Source of the DNA: a virus
Strand: one strand, 5' to 3'
Virus record (IMG/VR): IMGVR_UViG_3300015076_000001
Location: 1-58,162 of that record
Length of the DNA stretch: 58,162 nt
Shown: positions 7,798 through 15,936 of the stretch, in pieces
How positions within the stretch are numbered: position 1 is the stretch's first letter
How the letters are laid out: every line of letters starts with the position of its first letter
Notes under the pieces: model-generated
Told to the model about the DNA's origin: nothing
Databases searched by the model: none
Seen by the model: the letters and a program-made list of their open reading frames with translations, nothing else
Position numbers and translations under genes: made by a program

Positions 7798-8184
7798 TCA
7801 GCCGCCCATCCGGTTGACGCAGCGGTCTACCGAGTAGCGGACGAGCGCGGGCACCTTCGCGGCCAAGGCTTGGATGGCGCGACGGCGGGAGGCGTAGCCC
7901 TTGAATCTGGTGGTTTGATTGCGCCTGGAAGTACCTTCCAGCCACGGACCATATATTATGCCGCGGTCGTTTACGATTGCTGAGTCATCGCCAATACGAC
8001 TTACGGTGATCTGCGTTTCATAGTACGGTGTCGGATGGCGGATAGAAGCATTGAGCCGCTGCATCCATTCGCTGTAGCCCTGTGCGGCGAGGTCGCTGAT
8101 GATGTCCCGCTTGAGTTCGCGGATCGCCTGATCGGCTCTGCCGTCGAACACGGGCCCACTGAAGTCGACGTTGATGTCGGCCAT
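7798..8184 (-). CDS. HK97 gp10-like neck / tail completion protein
   Basis: 128 aa from the ATG at 8184 in a TGATG overlap with the connector gene; a GTG one codon upstream is the alternative. Small, basic in its C-terminal half (SRRNQTTRFKGYASRRRAIQALAAKV), with a predicted helix-strand order typical of the HK97 gp10 family that completes the head-tail joint. The positions of its neighbours on both sides agree. Confidence 0.72.
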   Translation of the reverse strand: MADINVDFSGPVFDGRADQAIRELKRDIISDLAAQGYSEWMQRLNASIRHPTPYYETQITVSRIGDDSAIVNDRGIIYGPWLEGTSRRNQTTRFKGYASRRRAIQALAAKVPALVRYSVDRCVNRMGG

Positions 8185-9239
8185 CACACGCTCCGGTTCC
8201 GCGCCTGGCGCCCGTACGCCTTGAAGGCTTCTTCGCGCAGGTCGGTGATGGGTGTGGGGATCTTCGGCTGGCCGGTGCCGGTGTTCCCCAGGGACCTGCC
8301 GGTGCGGGCGTAAGCGCCCTGCTCGGCGTCCAGGGCGACGAGGGTTTCGGCGATCGCCAGCTCACGGATGGGTGCGGGGACGCGGTGCACGGCGACCGGC
8401 GCGGCCGAGGAGTGCGCGGCTGCGGTGGTGCCGAGCACGCCGCGTGTGACCGTCAACAGTCGTGAGGCGTAGAGGGTGGCGCCGGTGGTGTGTGCTGCCA
8501 GGGTGGTGCCGTTCTGGCCGCGGGCGACGATGAGGCTGTTGCCCGCAATGTCGGTGATCAGGACCCGCTCTGCGTCGACCAGCAGGGACTCCCCCGGGTT
8601 GAACGCGGCCCCGGATGCGACGGGGAAGACGTTGTCGGCCTTGCCTGCGGTCACACCCGACCCGCCCAGGGTTTGACCGCTGGTGGTCCAGGCCCGGTCG
8701 GTGACGGTCAGGCGTTCGGTGTCGATGCGGATGGTGTCGAGCACGTCGACGGCGGCGCCGTTGGCCACGGTGATCTGCGTGTCCCCCGACCCTGCGAGGG
8801 AGGCGAGGGTGGTGGCCGCGGTGTCCTCGTCGGCGCAGGCCCCGTAGACGCCGGTGATGGCGACGTCGCGCTGCCACGTCCCACCGGACGAGAAGCTCCC
8901 GACGCTTGCCTGGTCGATCTCCAAGCGGGTGTAGGGGGGCCCGCTGCTCTGGGGTTCGAGGAAGTACGACGTGATCGTCCTACCCCCGGACACGATGGAG
9001 GTGACGGAGATCAACTCATGGGTGCCGTCGAGATAGAGCCGGTACGCGGTACCCAGCTGGTCATCAGGCCAGTCGAGGTAGCGGGTGTCGAGCTCGGGGT
9101 AGAAGCGGCGGTGCATCTGCTGCTCCACCCGGCGGGACGCCGCATAGATGAGCCGGTCCACCTGGGCGTAGGCGCGCAGGCTCTCGTTCGTGTCTGCTGC
9201 GGTGAGGACGTCCTCACGTGAGCAGTAGGCGGGGCCCAT
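8184..9239 (-). CDS. head-tail connector (adaptor) with inserted beta domain
   Basis: 351 aa, ATG at 9239 with AGGAG upstream. The N-terminus (YCSREDVLTAADTNESLRAYAQVDRLIYAASRRVEQQMHRRFYP) and C-terminus (PAPIRELAIAETLVALDAE...DLREEAFKAYGRQARNRSV) are the helical halves of a gp6/gp15-type connector that docks under the portal. Between them about 200 residues of Gly/Thr/Val-rich beta sequence (SLAGSGDTQITVANGAAVDVLDTIRID, then a second similar unit GESLLVDAERVLITDIAGNSL) make the protein far longer than the usual 100-150 aa. The insert probably projects from the neck. Confidence 0.78.
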   Translation of the reverse strand: MGPAYCSREDVLTAADTNESLRAYAQVDRLIYAASRRVEQQMHRRFYPELDTRYLDWPDDQLGTAYRLYLDGTHELISVTSIVSGGRTITSYFLEPQSSGPPYTRLEIDQASVGSFSSGGTWQRDVAITGVYGACADEDTAATTLASLAGSGDTQITVANGAAVDVLDTIRIDTERLTVTDRAWTTSGQTLGGSGVTAGKADNVFPVASGAAFNPGESLLVDAERVLITDIAGNSLIVARGQNGTTLAAHTTGATLYASRLLTVTRGVLGTTAAAHSSAAPVAVHRVPAPIRELAIAETLVALDAEQGAYARTGRSLGNTGTGQPKIPTPITDLREEAFKAYGRQARNRSV

Positions 9240-9296
9240 GGCGCGCTCCTAGGTGATCGAGGGGCGACAGGGCTGGGGCGCGGTGGTCTGGCGGGG

Positions 9297-10109
9297 CTAC
9301 TTGAGGGCGACGAAGAACGCCGTGCCGGTAGTCCCGGAGACACCACTGAGCGTCACCGTCGACGGCGTAGCGGTCAGACCGGTACCCGACGTGCCGAACC
9401 GCAGGCCGGGGGCGGTCAGGCCCGCGTTGATGGCGTTTGAGGTCGACGTCCGCGACAACGCCGGGACGGTCGTGGCCGAGCCGACGAGGATCCCGACGTA
9501 GTAGACCCCGGCCGCCGCCGAATACGGGGTGACCAGGGCCGGGGTGTACACGCCCGCCGTCGTCCACGACGAGGACTGATCAGCGGTCACACCCTGTCGG
9601 GTGCCGGTGCTGTCATACAACGCCAAGTAGGAGTTGGTGAGGGTGTTGCCCGCCGTCGACACGACGATGCCGATGTTGCTGATCGTGGCCGCTACGGGCA
9701 GCTTGACCTTGACCAGTTGCAGCACGCCCGCGGTGAACACGCTCGACGAGGACGCGAGCGCCGGGTCCAACGACCAGGTAAGGAAGCCGTGATCGGACGG
9801 TGTGAACCCGGCACCGCCGCCTGTCACCGCAACGGTGATGGTGTCGGCGCCGTCGTTGACGGTGATGGTGATGCCGCTGCCTGCGACTAGCGCGGTTCCG
9901 ATCGCGTCCCGGGCTGCCTCGTCGGTGTAGGCGGTGGCGCCGGAGGCGATCGTGGCGAGCTTCGTTTCGATCACCGGCACCCGTCCGCCGGTGGCCGCGA
10001 GGTCGACGAGGGTGGCGATGACGGGGTTGTAGTCAGCCACCCGCAGCGGCGTCGACGTGCTCGGGCTGTCGACGTACGGATAGTAGGCGGGGGCGGTGTA
10101 GTCGGCCAT
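9297..10109 (-). CDS. head- or neck-associated fibre candidate
   Basis: 270 aa, ATG at 10109 in a TGATG overlap with the zinc-ribbon gene. Residues 1-55 (MADYTAPAYYPYV...ATLVDLAATGGRVPVIETKLA) resemble the N-terminus of the tail fibre at 4644..6404. A short helix and Gly-rich strand (GSGITITVNDGADTITVAVTGGG) follow. Residues 105-270 form a beta-sandwich-like domain (LTWSLDPALASSSSVFTAGVLQLVKVKLPV). Its place between capsid and connector genes suggests a minor head or neck fibre with host-surface or glycan affinity. Confidence 0.7.
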   Translation of the reverse strand: MADYTAPAYYPYVDSPSTSTPLRVADYNPVIATLVDLAATGGRVPVIETKLATIASGATAYTDEAARDAIGTALVAGSGITITVNDGADTITVAVTGGGAGFTPSDHGFLTWSLDPALASSSSVFTAGVLQLVKVKLPVAATISNIGIVVSTAGNTLTNSYLALYDSTGTRQGVTADQSSSWTTAGVYTPALVTPYSAAAGVYYVGILVGSATTVPALSRTSTSNAINAGLTAPGLRFGTSGTGLTATPSTVTLSGVSGTTGTAFFVALK

Positions 10110-10267
10110 CAGCTCTTGCCAGCGCCCTTACGCGGTGCCGGGGCCTCGTCCTCGACGGGCGCGGGAGTCTCGACCGCCTCGTCCTGGTGGCCGGTACCGC
10201 AGTGCGGGCAGGCGGGAGCGCCGACGGAGTAGGCGGCGGTACATGCGAGGCAATGCAGGAGGGCCAC
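10109..10267 (-). CDS. small zinc-ribbon protein
   Basis: 52 aa, GTG at 10267 with AAGGA 8-9 bases upstream; its stop overlaps the next ATG (TGATG). Two Cys pairs (LHCLACT and ACPHCG) make a zinc ribbon in the first 25 residues, followed by an acidic/Pro tail (PAPVEDEAPAPRKGAGKS). Role unknown; similar tiny zinc ribbons sit among head genes of other actinophages. Confidence 0.7.
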   Translation of the reverse strand: MALLHCLACTAAYSVGAPACPHCGTGHQDEAVETPAPVEDEAPAPRKGAGKS

Positions 10268-10307
10268 AGCGGGCGTCCTTACGATCGAGGGCCGATGTCA
10301 GCCGTTG

Positions 10308-10526
10308 TCAGAAACGTTCGCCGCCGAAGCGGCAGAACCGCACACCACCCGGCCCGGAGATCAGGGGTTCGCCGTGGTTGGGGCAGGCCACCAGCAGCCC
10401 AGCCCTGCGGAACGCAGGGTCACGGGCCTCGCGGGTGATGGCGCGCAGGTCACCCCAGCCGCCGCCGATGTCGCCATCGCCGGGGTAGTTGCCGGGGTAG
10501 TCGCCCGGGTAGAAGCCTGCGTGCAT
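10308..10526 (-). CDS. small structural-region protein with PGDYPG motif
   Basis: 72 aa, ATG at 10526 in a TGATG overlap with the upstream gene. It begins MHAGFYPGDYPGNYPGDG, nearly the same Tyr-Pro-Gly-Asp repeat as the start of the second tail tube protein (4528). It continues with a helix (WGDLRAITREARDPAFRRAG) and a Cys pair (ACPNHGEPL, RFCRFGGERF) that could bind metal. Function unknown. Confidence 0.7.
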   Translation of the reverse strand: MHAGFYPGDYPGNYPGDGDIGGGWGDLRAITREARDPAFRRAGLLVACPNHGEPLISGPGGVRFCRFGGERF

Positions 10527-10816
10527 CAGGCGAGTTCGGTGGTGCGGGCGTTTCCGTTCGCGCTCGCCCAAAGCCCGTCGACCTGCCCCGACCAGAACGG
10601 GGTGTCGGGGAAGACGAAGTTGGCGGCCGGGGCGATCTGCGCGGTGAACGACGTCGCCGATGCGGTGGCCCCGTACTTGATGAACAGGATCGCGGTGGAG
10701 TCGTTGGCGATGATCCGACCGCGCGCCGCAGGGTTGGCCGCGAACAAGGTCACGTTCGTCGCAGACGACGCCACGTTGGCCAGGGTGGGGGTGAGGCTCA
10801 GCGGCTTGGTGCTCAC
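10526..10816 (-). CDS. small beta-rich structural protein
   Basis: 96 aa. Beta-rich and Ala/Thr-rich throughout (TPTLANVASSATNVTLFAAN, FIKYGATASATSFTAQIAP) with FVFPDTPFWSGQVDGLWAS near the end. Composition and position among capsid-adjacent genes suggest a capsid decoration or minor head protein. The start lies in an ATG overlap with the 10813..11010 stop. Confidence 0.68.
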   Translation of the reverse strand: MSTKPLSLTPTLANVASSATNVTLFAANPAARGRIIANDSTAILFIKYGATASATSFTAQIAPAANFVFPDTPFWSGQVDGLWASANGNARTTELA

Positions 10817-11010
10817 CGGGTCGCCTTGCGCGGTGTCGGCCGCTTGTCCTGGCTGGGCTTCGCCTGAGGCTTGGGTTCAGATTCCGGCTGGGGCTCGGCC
10901 GGGGCTTCGACCTCGGACTCGGCCACCCACTCGGGCTCGGCAGTGTCGGGGCTGGACACGTCGACATGCCCGGCGTAGGTGGCGTCGCCGATCGCGTGAG
11001 CCTTCGGCAT
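10813..11010 (-). CDS. small Pro/Glu-rich protein
   Basis: 65 aa, ATG at 11010. The first 20 residues look folded (MPKAHAIGDATYAGHVDVSS). The rest is disordered, acidic then basic (EWVAESEVEAPAEPQPE..., KPSQDKRPTPRKATR). It may be an assembly adaptor. Function unknown. Confidence 0.6.
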   Translation of the reverse strand: MPKAHAIGDATYAGHVDVSSPDTAEPEWVAESEVEAPAEPQPESEPKPQAKPSQDKRPTPRKATR

Positions 11011-11089
11011 GGTGTCCTCCCGGGGGTGTGCAAGTTGGGGTGCGGCAGGCGCCCCGGCTGGGGTCCGAGACGCCTGCCGCAGAATCAGG

Positions 11090-11551
11090 TCAGGCCGCGA
11101 CGACGACAGCGCCGAGGTCGTACGGCATCCACGTCAGCGCCCAAGGGATAGAGCCCGTGCTCGATGCCGCCGTGTTGAGACCGATTGCGCCGATCGCGAC
11201 GATGATCGGGTTACGCTGCGCCGAGATACCGCCGCCGGTGGACTTCACCAGGGCGTCACCAGCGAGGCCGGTCGTGGCCAGCAGGCCACCGACAACGAGA
11301 GCGTTGATGTCAACCGTGGTCGACAGGTCGTTGACCGTGCCCGTGGTGGGAGTGGCGACGAGCTTGACCGCGTTGGCCTGCGCCTGAATCACCGTTGTGA
11401 CCGTGCCGACGAGGCTGGTCACGATGATCCTGCCGCCGGTGACGGTGAACAGGGTGCCGGTCGCGGTCTGCGGCAGGGCGGCCGTGGCACGGTCGACCTT
11501 GTCGCCGAACGCGATCTGCCGAAGCCTGATCGCCTTGGGGGTAGAAGACAT
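11090..11551 (-). CDS. capsid-adjacent structural protein (decoration candidate)
   Basis: 153 aa, ATG at 11551, starting one base downstream of the stop of the 11553..11975 gene. The sequence is beta-rich with little charge (TGTLFTVTGGRIIVTSLVGTVTTVIQAQ, VKLVATPTTGTVNDLSTTVDI), the pattern of head decoration or minor structural proteins. Its neighbours are capsid genes. Confidence 0.68.
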   Translation of the reverse strand: MSSTPKAIRLRQIAFGDKVDRATAALPQTATGTLFTVTGGRIIVTSLVGTVTTVIQAQANAVKLVATPTTGTVNDLSTTVDINALVVGGLLATTGLAGDALVKSTGGGISAQRNPIIVAIGAIGLNTAASSTGSIPWALTWMPYDLGAVVVAA

Positions 11552-11552
11552 T

Positions 11553-11975
11553 TCAGACCCCCAGCGCCGGGAGGTTGGCGGGGGTGCGTGCCATCTTCAG
11601 GTCGTGCACGATCGGGACAACCAGACCGGCGCCGGTGGAGGTGCACTTGATGTACTTGTAGCCATCGCTGAGCTGCGGGCCGTTGATCGTGAAGATCGCG
11701 AGACCCTGCGTGGTGGCGGTGGTGGTGATCGTCGCCGCTGCGGCCTGGGTGTTCTTCGCCCACACCACCGACCCGTCGACCTTCGTCGAGTACCACTGGG
11801 TGATCTTGACGAGGTTCTGCGCACCCGTACCGGCGGCGTCCTGCGCTTCCTGGATGGTGTAGGTGTCGCCTGCGGCGAGGATGCAGACGAAGCTGACCGC
11901 GTCGGCGTTGATCAGCGAGACGTAGACGCCGTCGCCGGTGCCCAGGACATTGAAGAGCTTGCCCAAGCCTTCCAT
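11553..11975 (-). CDS. capsid-adjacent structural protein
   Basis: 140 aa, ATG at 11975 with a strong AAGGAG 7 bases upstream. It starts MEGLGKLFNVLGTGDGVYVSL and includes FVCILAAGDTYTIQEAQDAAGT and a C-terminal YKYIKCTSTGAGLVV. It is the first gene after the capsid gene, beyond a block of hairpins, and the good ribosome site suggests high expression. It may be a decoration protein or head stabiliser. Confidence 0.7.
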   Translation of the reverse strand: MEGLGKLFNVLGTGDGVYVSLINADAVSFVCILAAGDTYTIQEAQDAAGTGAQNLVKITQWYSTKVDGSVVWAKNTQAAAATITTTATTQGLAIFTINGPQLSDGYKYIKCTSTGAGLVVPIVHDLKMARTPANLPALGV

Positions 11976-11992
11976 GGTGGATCTCCTTCTGT

Positions 11993-12105
11993 CCCTGCCC
12001 GGGGTTGAGTGCGGGCAGGGTGGCGGCCGGTCCGGGGGTTGAGTGCCGGACCGGCCGGGGAAGCGACCGCCCCGAATAGGGCGGTGCGGGTGGCGCCTAG
12101 GCGCC
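11993..12105 (-). terminator. cluster of four hairpins after the major capsid gene
   Basis: Four inverted repeats fill the gap downstream of the capsid stop: 12092-12105 (GGCGCC-TA-GGCGCC), 12066-12085 (7-bp arms ACCGCCC/GGGCGGT), 12025-12056 (11-bp arms GGCCGGTCCGG/CCGGACCGGCC) and 11993-12020 (9-bp arms CCCTGCCCG/CGGGCAGGG). The last two share the same 10-base loop GGGTTGAGTG on the + strand. They probably reduce transcription beyond the capsid gene or protect its 3' end. No T-tract is present. Confidence 0.65.
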
Positions 12106-12117
12106 GGGAGGGCAGGG

Positions 12118-13497
12118 TCAGCGCGTCGCGACCTGGACAAACGGGCTGAGTTGATTGGTTCCTCGGTTTGGCGTAACCGCCGACTGGAGCCACGGCCGAC
12201 CATCGACGCGCTCGATGAACCTGATCGCCGTCTGATCGTTTGCGAATTTGTAATGAGGGCTGGTGTCGGCCTGAATGGCCATGCGGTCGCCGATCAAGTA
12301 GTACCCAAAATCGACGAAGTTCACATCACCCGCAGTACCCGTGGTTTCCGCCTTCTCGGTAAAGATGACGGGCCTCCCAAGAATTGACATGGGGGGGCCG
12401 TCGACACCGGAGTTGAGCCAGATCGCGCTACCACCCGTACCCACGCTGAGGGCCATGGTGGCGAGCTCCGGGAAGGTGTCGATGTGACACACCCACACCG
12501 CCCGCGCCAGGCTCGACGGGAGCATGCGGCTGTAGGCCTTGACGATGTTCTCCCACAGGATCGTCGCCGCAGCCTGCCCGGTCTCCTTCGCCACCTGCAC
12601 CTGGGCGTTCGCCTTGAACACACCCAGGGGCTCGCCGACACCACTGCCACGGAGGAAGGCGATGTCCTCGAACCACGCGATGGCCTCGGGGAAGGCCTGG
12701 TTGATGAACGCCTCCAGCGACACCAGCGAGTCGGTGAAGAGCTCGTTGGGGACTTCGCTGTAGGCGGTGAGCTTCTTCGCCTCCAGCTTGACCCGGCCGA
12801 AGCTGGCCGAGGAGGAGGTGAGCGCGCCGGCCTCTTCCGTCCAGTACGCGGTCACGCCGCCGTAGACGTTGCTGGCGTTCGACGTGGAGTCGATCGTCGG
12901 GAACGGGACCGTCAGGGTCTCCATCGGGATCACCCGAGCGCGCGGCCGAACCACAGCGGTTTCGAGCGCGACCCGCAGGAGCTCCGAACGCAGCGTCTCC
13001 GGGATGAGGAACCCGCCATCCGCGGGAACCGTGGACCCGAAGGCGGCGCGGATCTCGTGGAGCTGGTTCTTCACCGTGTCGTGCTCGCTGCCACGGGCGC
13101 GGTGCCAGGTGTTGCGGAGGAACCGTCCGGCGATGCCGTACACGTCGGCGTCGTCGCCACCCTTGGCGGCGTTCTCGAACAGCTCATCAACCTTCACACC
13201 GGGCGCGGTCTTGCAGTAGTGCTGCCCACGGTTCTTCGGCTGCGCGTCGGCGGGTGCGAGGTTGGGCCGGATCAGAGCGTCCGGGTTTTCCTGGATGAAG
13301 GCCTGAAGGACCCGCTGGGTTTCCTCCCGCACCTGCGTGGCGAGGGTGGTGTCCTTGTTGTGGACGGCGCGGGCGTAGTTGGTGACGAACTCACCGAACT
13401 TGGCCTGGTCGCCGAAGAGTGCCTGCATGCGGCCGGAGTCGCCGAGCATCTCCTCGAGCTCGACGGCATCCGTGGGGATGACTGTGGGTGCGGTCAC
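12118..13497 (-). CDS. major capsid protein, HK97 fold
   Basis: 459 aa, GTG at 13497 overlapping the protease stop (GTGA). Residues 1-140 are helical and charged, a delta-domain scaffold likely removed by the protease. The mature part begins near 150 (GSTVPADGGFLIPETLRSELL) and carries HK97 landmarks: TVPFPTIDSTSNASNVYGGVTAYWTEEAGALTSS, the EAFINQAFPEAIAWFEDIAFLRGSG E-loop/spine region, GEPLGVF, and a C-terminal YLIGDRMAIQADTSPHYKF. It forms the icosahedral shell. Confidence 0.95.
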   Translation of the reverse strand: MTAPTVIPTDAVELEEMLGDSGRMQALFGDQAKFGEFVTNYARAVHNKDTTLATQVREETQRVLQAFIQENPDALIRPNLAPADAQPKNRGQHYCKTAPGVKVDELFENAAKGGDDADVYGIAGRFLRNTWHRARGSEHDTVKNQLHEIRAAFGSTVPADGGFLIPETLRSELLRVALETAVVRPRARVIPMETLTVPFPTIDSTSNASNVYGGVTAYWTEEAGALTSSSASFGRVKLEAKKLTAYSEVPNELFTDSLVSLEAFINQAFPEAIAWFEDIAFLRGSGVGEPLGVFKANAQVQVAKETGQAAATILWENIVKAYSRMLPSSLARAVWVCHIDTFPELATMALSVGTGGSAIWLNSGVDGPPMSILGRPVIFTEKAETTGTAGDVNFVDFGYYLIGDRMAIQADTSPHYKFANDQTAIRFIERVDGRPWLQSAVTPNRGTNQLSPFVQVATR

Positions 13498-14546
13498 GAT
13501 GCCGCCGCCTTTCGGATTGATTGCCTGAAGAGATGCGGATCCCAGGCCGCGTACGGACCTGGGGTTGGTGACCCGGCCATGGGGAGCGCGGCCGGGGTTG
13601 GTGCGTCCGCGGTCTCGACCGCAGATGTCTCGGGTGGAACAGGCGCCTCTGCCTCGGGGGCGGGCGACTCGGGGGTGCGCTGCGCGAGCCGTTCGGCGAC
13701 GGCTTCGGCGATGCGGGCTACGGCGTCGTCGTCCAGCAGCGGCGCCGTGAGGGGCGTCGGCTCGACAGGCGGGGTGTCCTCGACAGCGACGGGCTCGGGC
13801 TGCTCGACGGGCTCAACCGGGTCGTCGGTGGTGGCAGTGACCGGGGTGGGCGCCGGGGCTTCGTCGCGCCCGGCATACCGCCAGGCCGCAAGAACCCACC
13901 GGTTCGCGGCTGCTGCGACGGCCACGCCGTCGTCCCGGTTACGCGCCGGGTCTGCGGCCACCTCGTCGACCAGCCCGGCCGCGACCGCCTCGTCAGCGGT
14001 CATCCATGTCTCAACGGACATGGCTTCCAACCAGGAGTCGAGGTCGCCCTGCCCGGATCGGTCAAGGTAGAACTGGGCGATATCCCGGTCCACCTTGTCG
14101 AGGAGGTCTGCCTGGGCGCGCATATCTTCGGAGTTGCCTATAGCGAGGCTGCTCGCTTTGTGAATCATTACCTGTGATCCACGAGCCGCAATAACCCTGT
14201 CGCCGACGGTGGCGAGCACAGACGCAGCCGATGCGGCAAGGCCGTCGATATAGACGAACACTGAGGCAGGGTGCGCAGCCAATGCGGCGCGCATTCCGAT
14301 TGCCTGAAAGAAGTCCCCGCCGGGCGAGTTGATATGCAATTCAAGCCGTGATGCTTGAATGCCATTCAGCGCGGCGACGAACTCGGCGCAGCTGACGCCG
14401 AACTCCCCGCCCCACTCGTCGATGGCGTCGTAGAGGTAGATCGACGCGGCGCCACCGTCGGTGCCCAGCGCGTTGGTGACGCGGAGCGGGGTGGCGGGCG
14501 GGGTGAAGTTGGCGGGGCGCCACCGGTTTCGGGCACGTTCGGGCAT
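13494..14546 (-). CDS. prohead protease, ClpP-like
   Basis: 350 aa, ATG at 14546. Residues 33-195 are a ClpP-fold serine protease: LELHINSPGGDFFQAIGM (oxyanion loop), DGLAASAAS with the nucleophile Ser near 106, and QVMIHKASS with His near 129. It matures the capsid by cutting the capsid scaffold domain. Residues 210-350 are Pro/Glu-rich and low in complexity (VEPVEQPEPVAVEDTPPVEP), with a short helical segment (DDDAVARIAEAVAERLAQR) that could act as scaffold. The stop overlaps the capsid start. Confidence 0.92.
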   Translation of the reverse strand: MPERARNRWRPANFTPPATPLRVTNALGTDGGAASIYLYDAIDEWGGEFGVSCAEFVAALNGIQASRLELHINSPGGDFFQAIGMRAALAAHPASVFVYIDGLAASAASVLATVGDRVIAARGSQVMIHKASSLAIGNSEDMRAQADLLDKVDRDIAQFYLDRSGQGDLDSWLEAMSVETWMTADEAVAAGLVDEVAADPARNRDDGVAVAAAANRWVLAAWRYAGRDEAPAPTPVTATTDDPVEPVEQPEPVAVEDTPPVEPTPLTAPLLDDDAVARIAEAVAERLAQRTPESPAPEAEAPVPPETSAVETADAPTPAALPMAGSPTPGPYAAWDPHLFRQSIRKAAAS

Positions 14547-14606
14547 GACTGCGCGCCTCCCTTTCGGTCAGGGTTGGTCGGCGCAGTGCCGAACGATCAG
14601 GTGGGT

Positions 14607-15722
14607 TTAGTCGTCGTGGTAACGCCGCCGCTGCTGGGTCCGCTCGAAGTGGCAGTTAGCGCAGACGACGTCGCACTTTTCGATCTCCGCGTAGAGCCGC
14701 TCACGACTCGTTTGCGGCCCGGTTAAGGCGATAGTGAATAGCTTCTTCGTGCCAGGCCTGTGATCGAACTGCATCACGTAGGTCGGGTACGACACTTTGC
14801 AGTCCATGCAGGGAACGGACTTAGCCGCCTGCATAATCTCGCGGTTAGTGCGGATGTACCGGTGCTTCGCGGCGCGAGCCTTGACGGGGCTGTTCTCTCG
14901 GTACCTCGCGGACTCGGCGCGGTTAGCCTCGCGGCGCCGCTCCCGCTCCCGCTCGGTCAGGTTCGCCCATGCCTCGCGCCCCTTGACGAGCGTCGTCTCG
15001 TAGCACCTCTTGCAGGGCTTCTCGCCGATCCGCAGGTGGGCCTGATAGCCCGCTACGGTTCCGACTCGTCCTGACGGGTGGGCGTGGGTTGGGTAGTAGC
15101 AGATCGGCAAGCCTGGCAGTAGGACGTCAATTTCGGGCACGCGGCGGTCCGCGTTGCGCGCTTCCCTGCATGGGGGGCACAACGGCTGCCCGGCCAGCTG
15201 GTGGGCTCCCGCTCCTGCGACAGTGCCGGTACGGCCCGTCGGGTACCGCTCGGTTGGACGGGTGCATGCCAGTTCGGCAAGAGCCTGACCCTCGCGGAGC
15301 GCCTTCTCCTTGTAGCGCGCCTCTGCCAGGCGTGCAGCCGGGCGACGGCGCTCTTTCACATCTGCCGGTAGGGCAGCGTGACGAGCGCGGGCCGCAGCCC
15401 TGTTCCCCTCAACGCACTCGGGGCACGGTTCCTGGCCAGCAGTCACGTGCGCCCGGTAACCCGCAAAGGTGCCAGTCCTGCCCTGCGGAAAGCGGGGGGT
15501 CGCCACCTGACATGCGACTTCGCCCGGCTGGTACTGGATGCGGCGGGCGCACCCGCAACTGGTGATCGGGCGGCGCTTGGATCGGAGGTCGGTCGAGGCT
15601 GTCTCGCGGGTGTTCCCGCAGTCACACCGGCAGAGCCAATACGCCTTGCCGTCTCGGCTAGCGACGCGTTCCACGATGACGAGTCGCCCGAAGCGCTGCC
15701 CGTTGAGGTCGACGAGCTTCAC
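14607..15722 (-). CDS. modular HNH homing endonuclease with three Cys repeats
   Basis: 371 aa, GTG at 15722. Domain order: an N-terminal zinc domain (about 5-60, FGRLVIVERVASRDGKAYWLCRCDCG...SCGC) found in free-standing phage homing enzymes; three copies (about 71-103, 153-185, 208-240) of a unit C-x(8-10)-GRxGTxAGxxAHxxxGxxxCxxC; a basic linker; and an HNH domain (305-360) with CMDC, FDH and CANCHFERTQQRR. It lies between the portal and protease genes, a site often invaded by such nucleases. It probably cuts phage-related DNA and promotes its own spread. Confidence 0.85.
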   Translation of the reverse strand: MKLVDLNGQRFGRLVIVERVASRDGKAYWLCRCDCGNTRETASTDLRSKRRPITSCGCARRIQYQPGEVACQVATPRFPQGRTGTFAGYRAHVTAGQEPCPECVEGNRAAARARHAALPADVKERRRPAARLAEARYKEKALREGQALAELACTRPTERYPTGRTGTVAGAGAHQLAGQPLCPPCREARNADRRVPEIDVLLPGLPICYYPTHAHPSGRVGTVAGYQAHLRIGEKPCKRCYETTLVKGREAWANLTERERERRREANRAESARYRENSPVKARAAKHRYIRTNREIMQAAKSVPCMDCKVSYPTYVMQFDHRPGTKKLFTIALTGPQTSRERLYAEIEKCDVVCANCHFERTQQRRRYHDD

Positions 15723-15936
15723 GCGGCCGCCGGCCTTGAGCAGGCGACGGCGGGTAGGGCATAGTTCGGCACAGCCTCGGCTCCTGTGGTGAGAGACAGG
15801 GGTTCAGGTCAGGGCCGGTGCGGGATCGCGAGTCCCGTATCGGCCTGCTTTGATCTTACCGGATTGATCTATCCGATGATCGGCATTTGGTGCCCGTTCA
15901 CCGATCCTGACCTGCGGCCTAGCGATCGGGGCAGGA
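15723..15936. other. intergenic region upstream of the HNH gene
   Basis: 214 bases without a convincing gene. On the minus strand it holds a two-part hairpin (GGCCG and CGGGA arms closing on CTCGCGA, + strand about 15810-15850) and an AT-rich stretch with TAAGAT that could be a -10 box for the homing endonuclease. No clear -35 was seen. Confidence 0.35.

Noticed and set aside
10305-11387. Open frame on the + strand (360 codons)
   Set aside because: It is antisense to four well-supported coupled genes and has no recognisable fold.
12484-14070. Long open frame on the + strand (528 codons)
   Set aside because: It is antisense to the capsid and protease genes and shows only low-complexity sequence.
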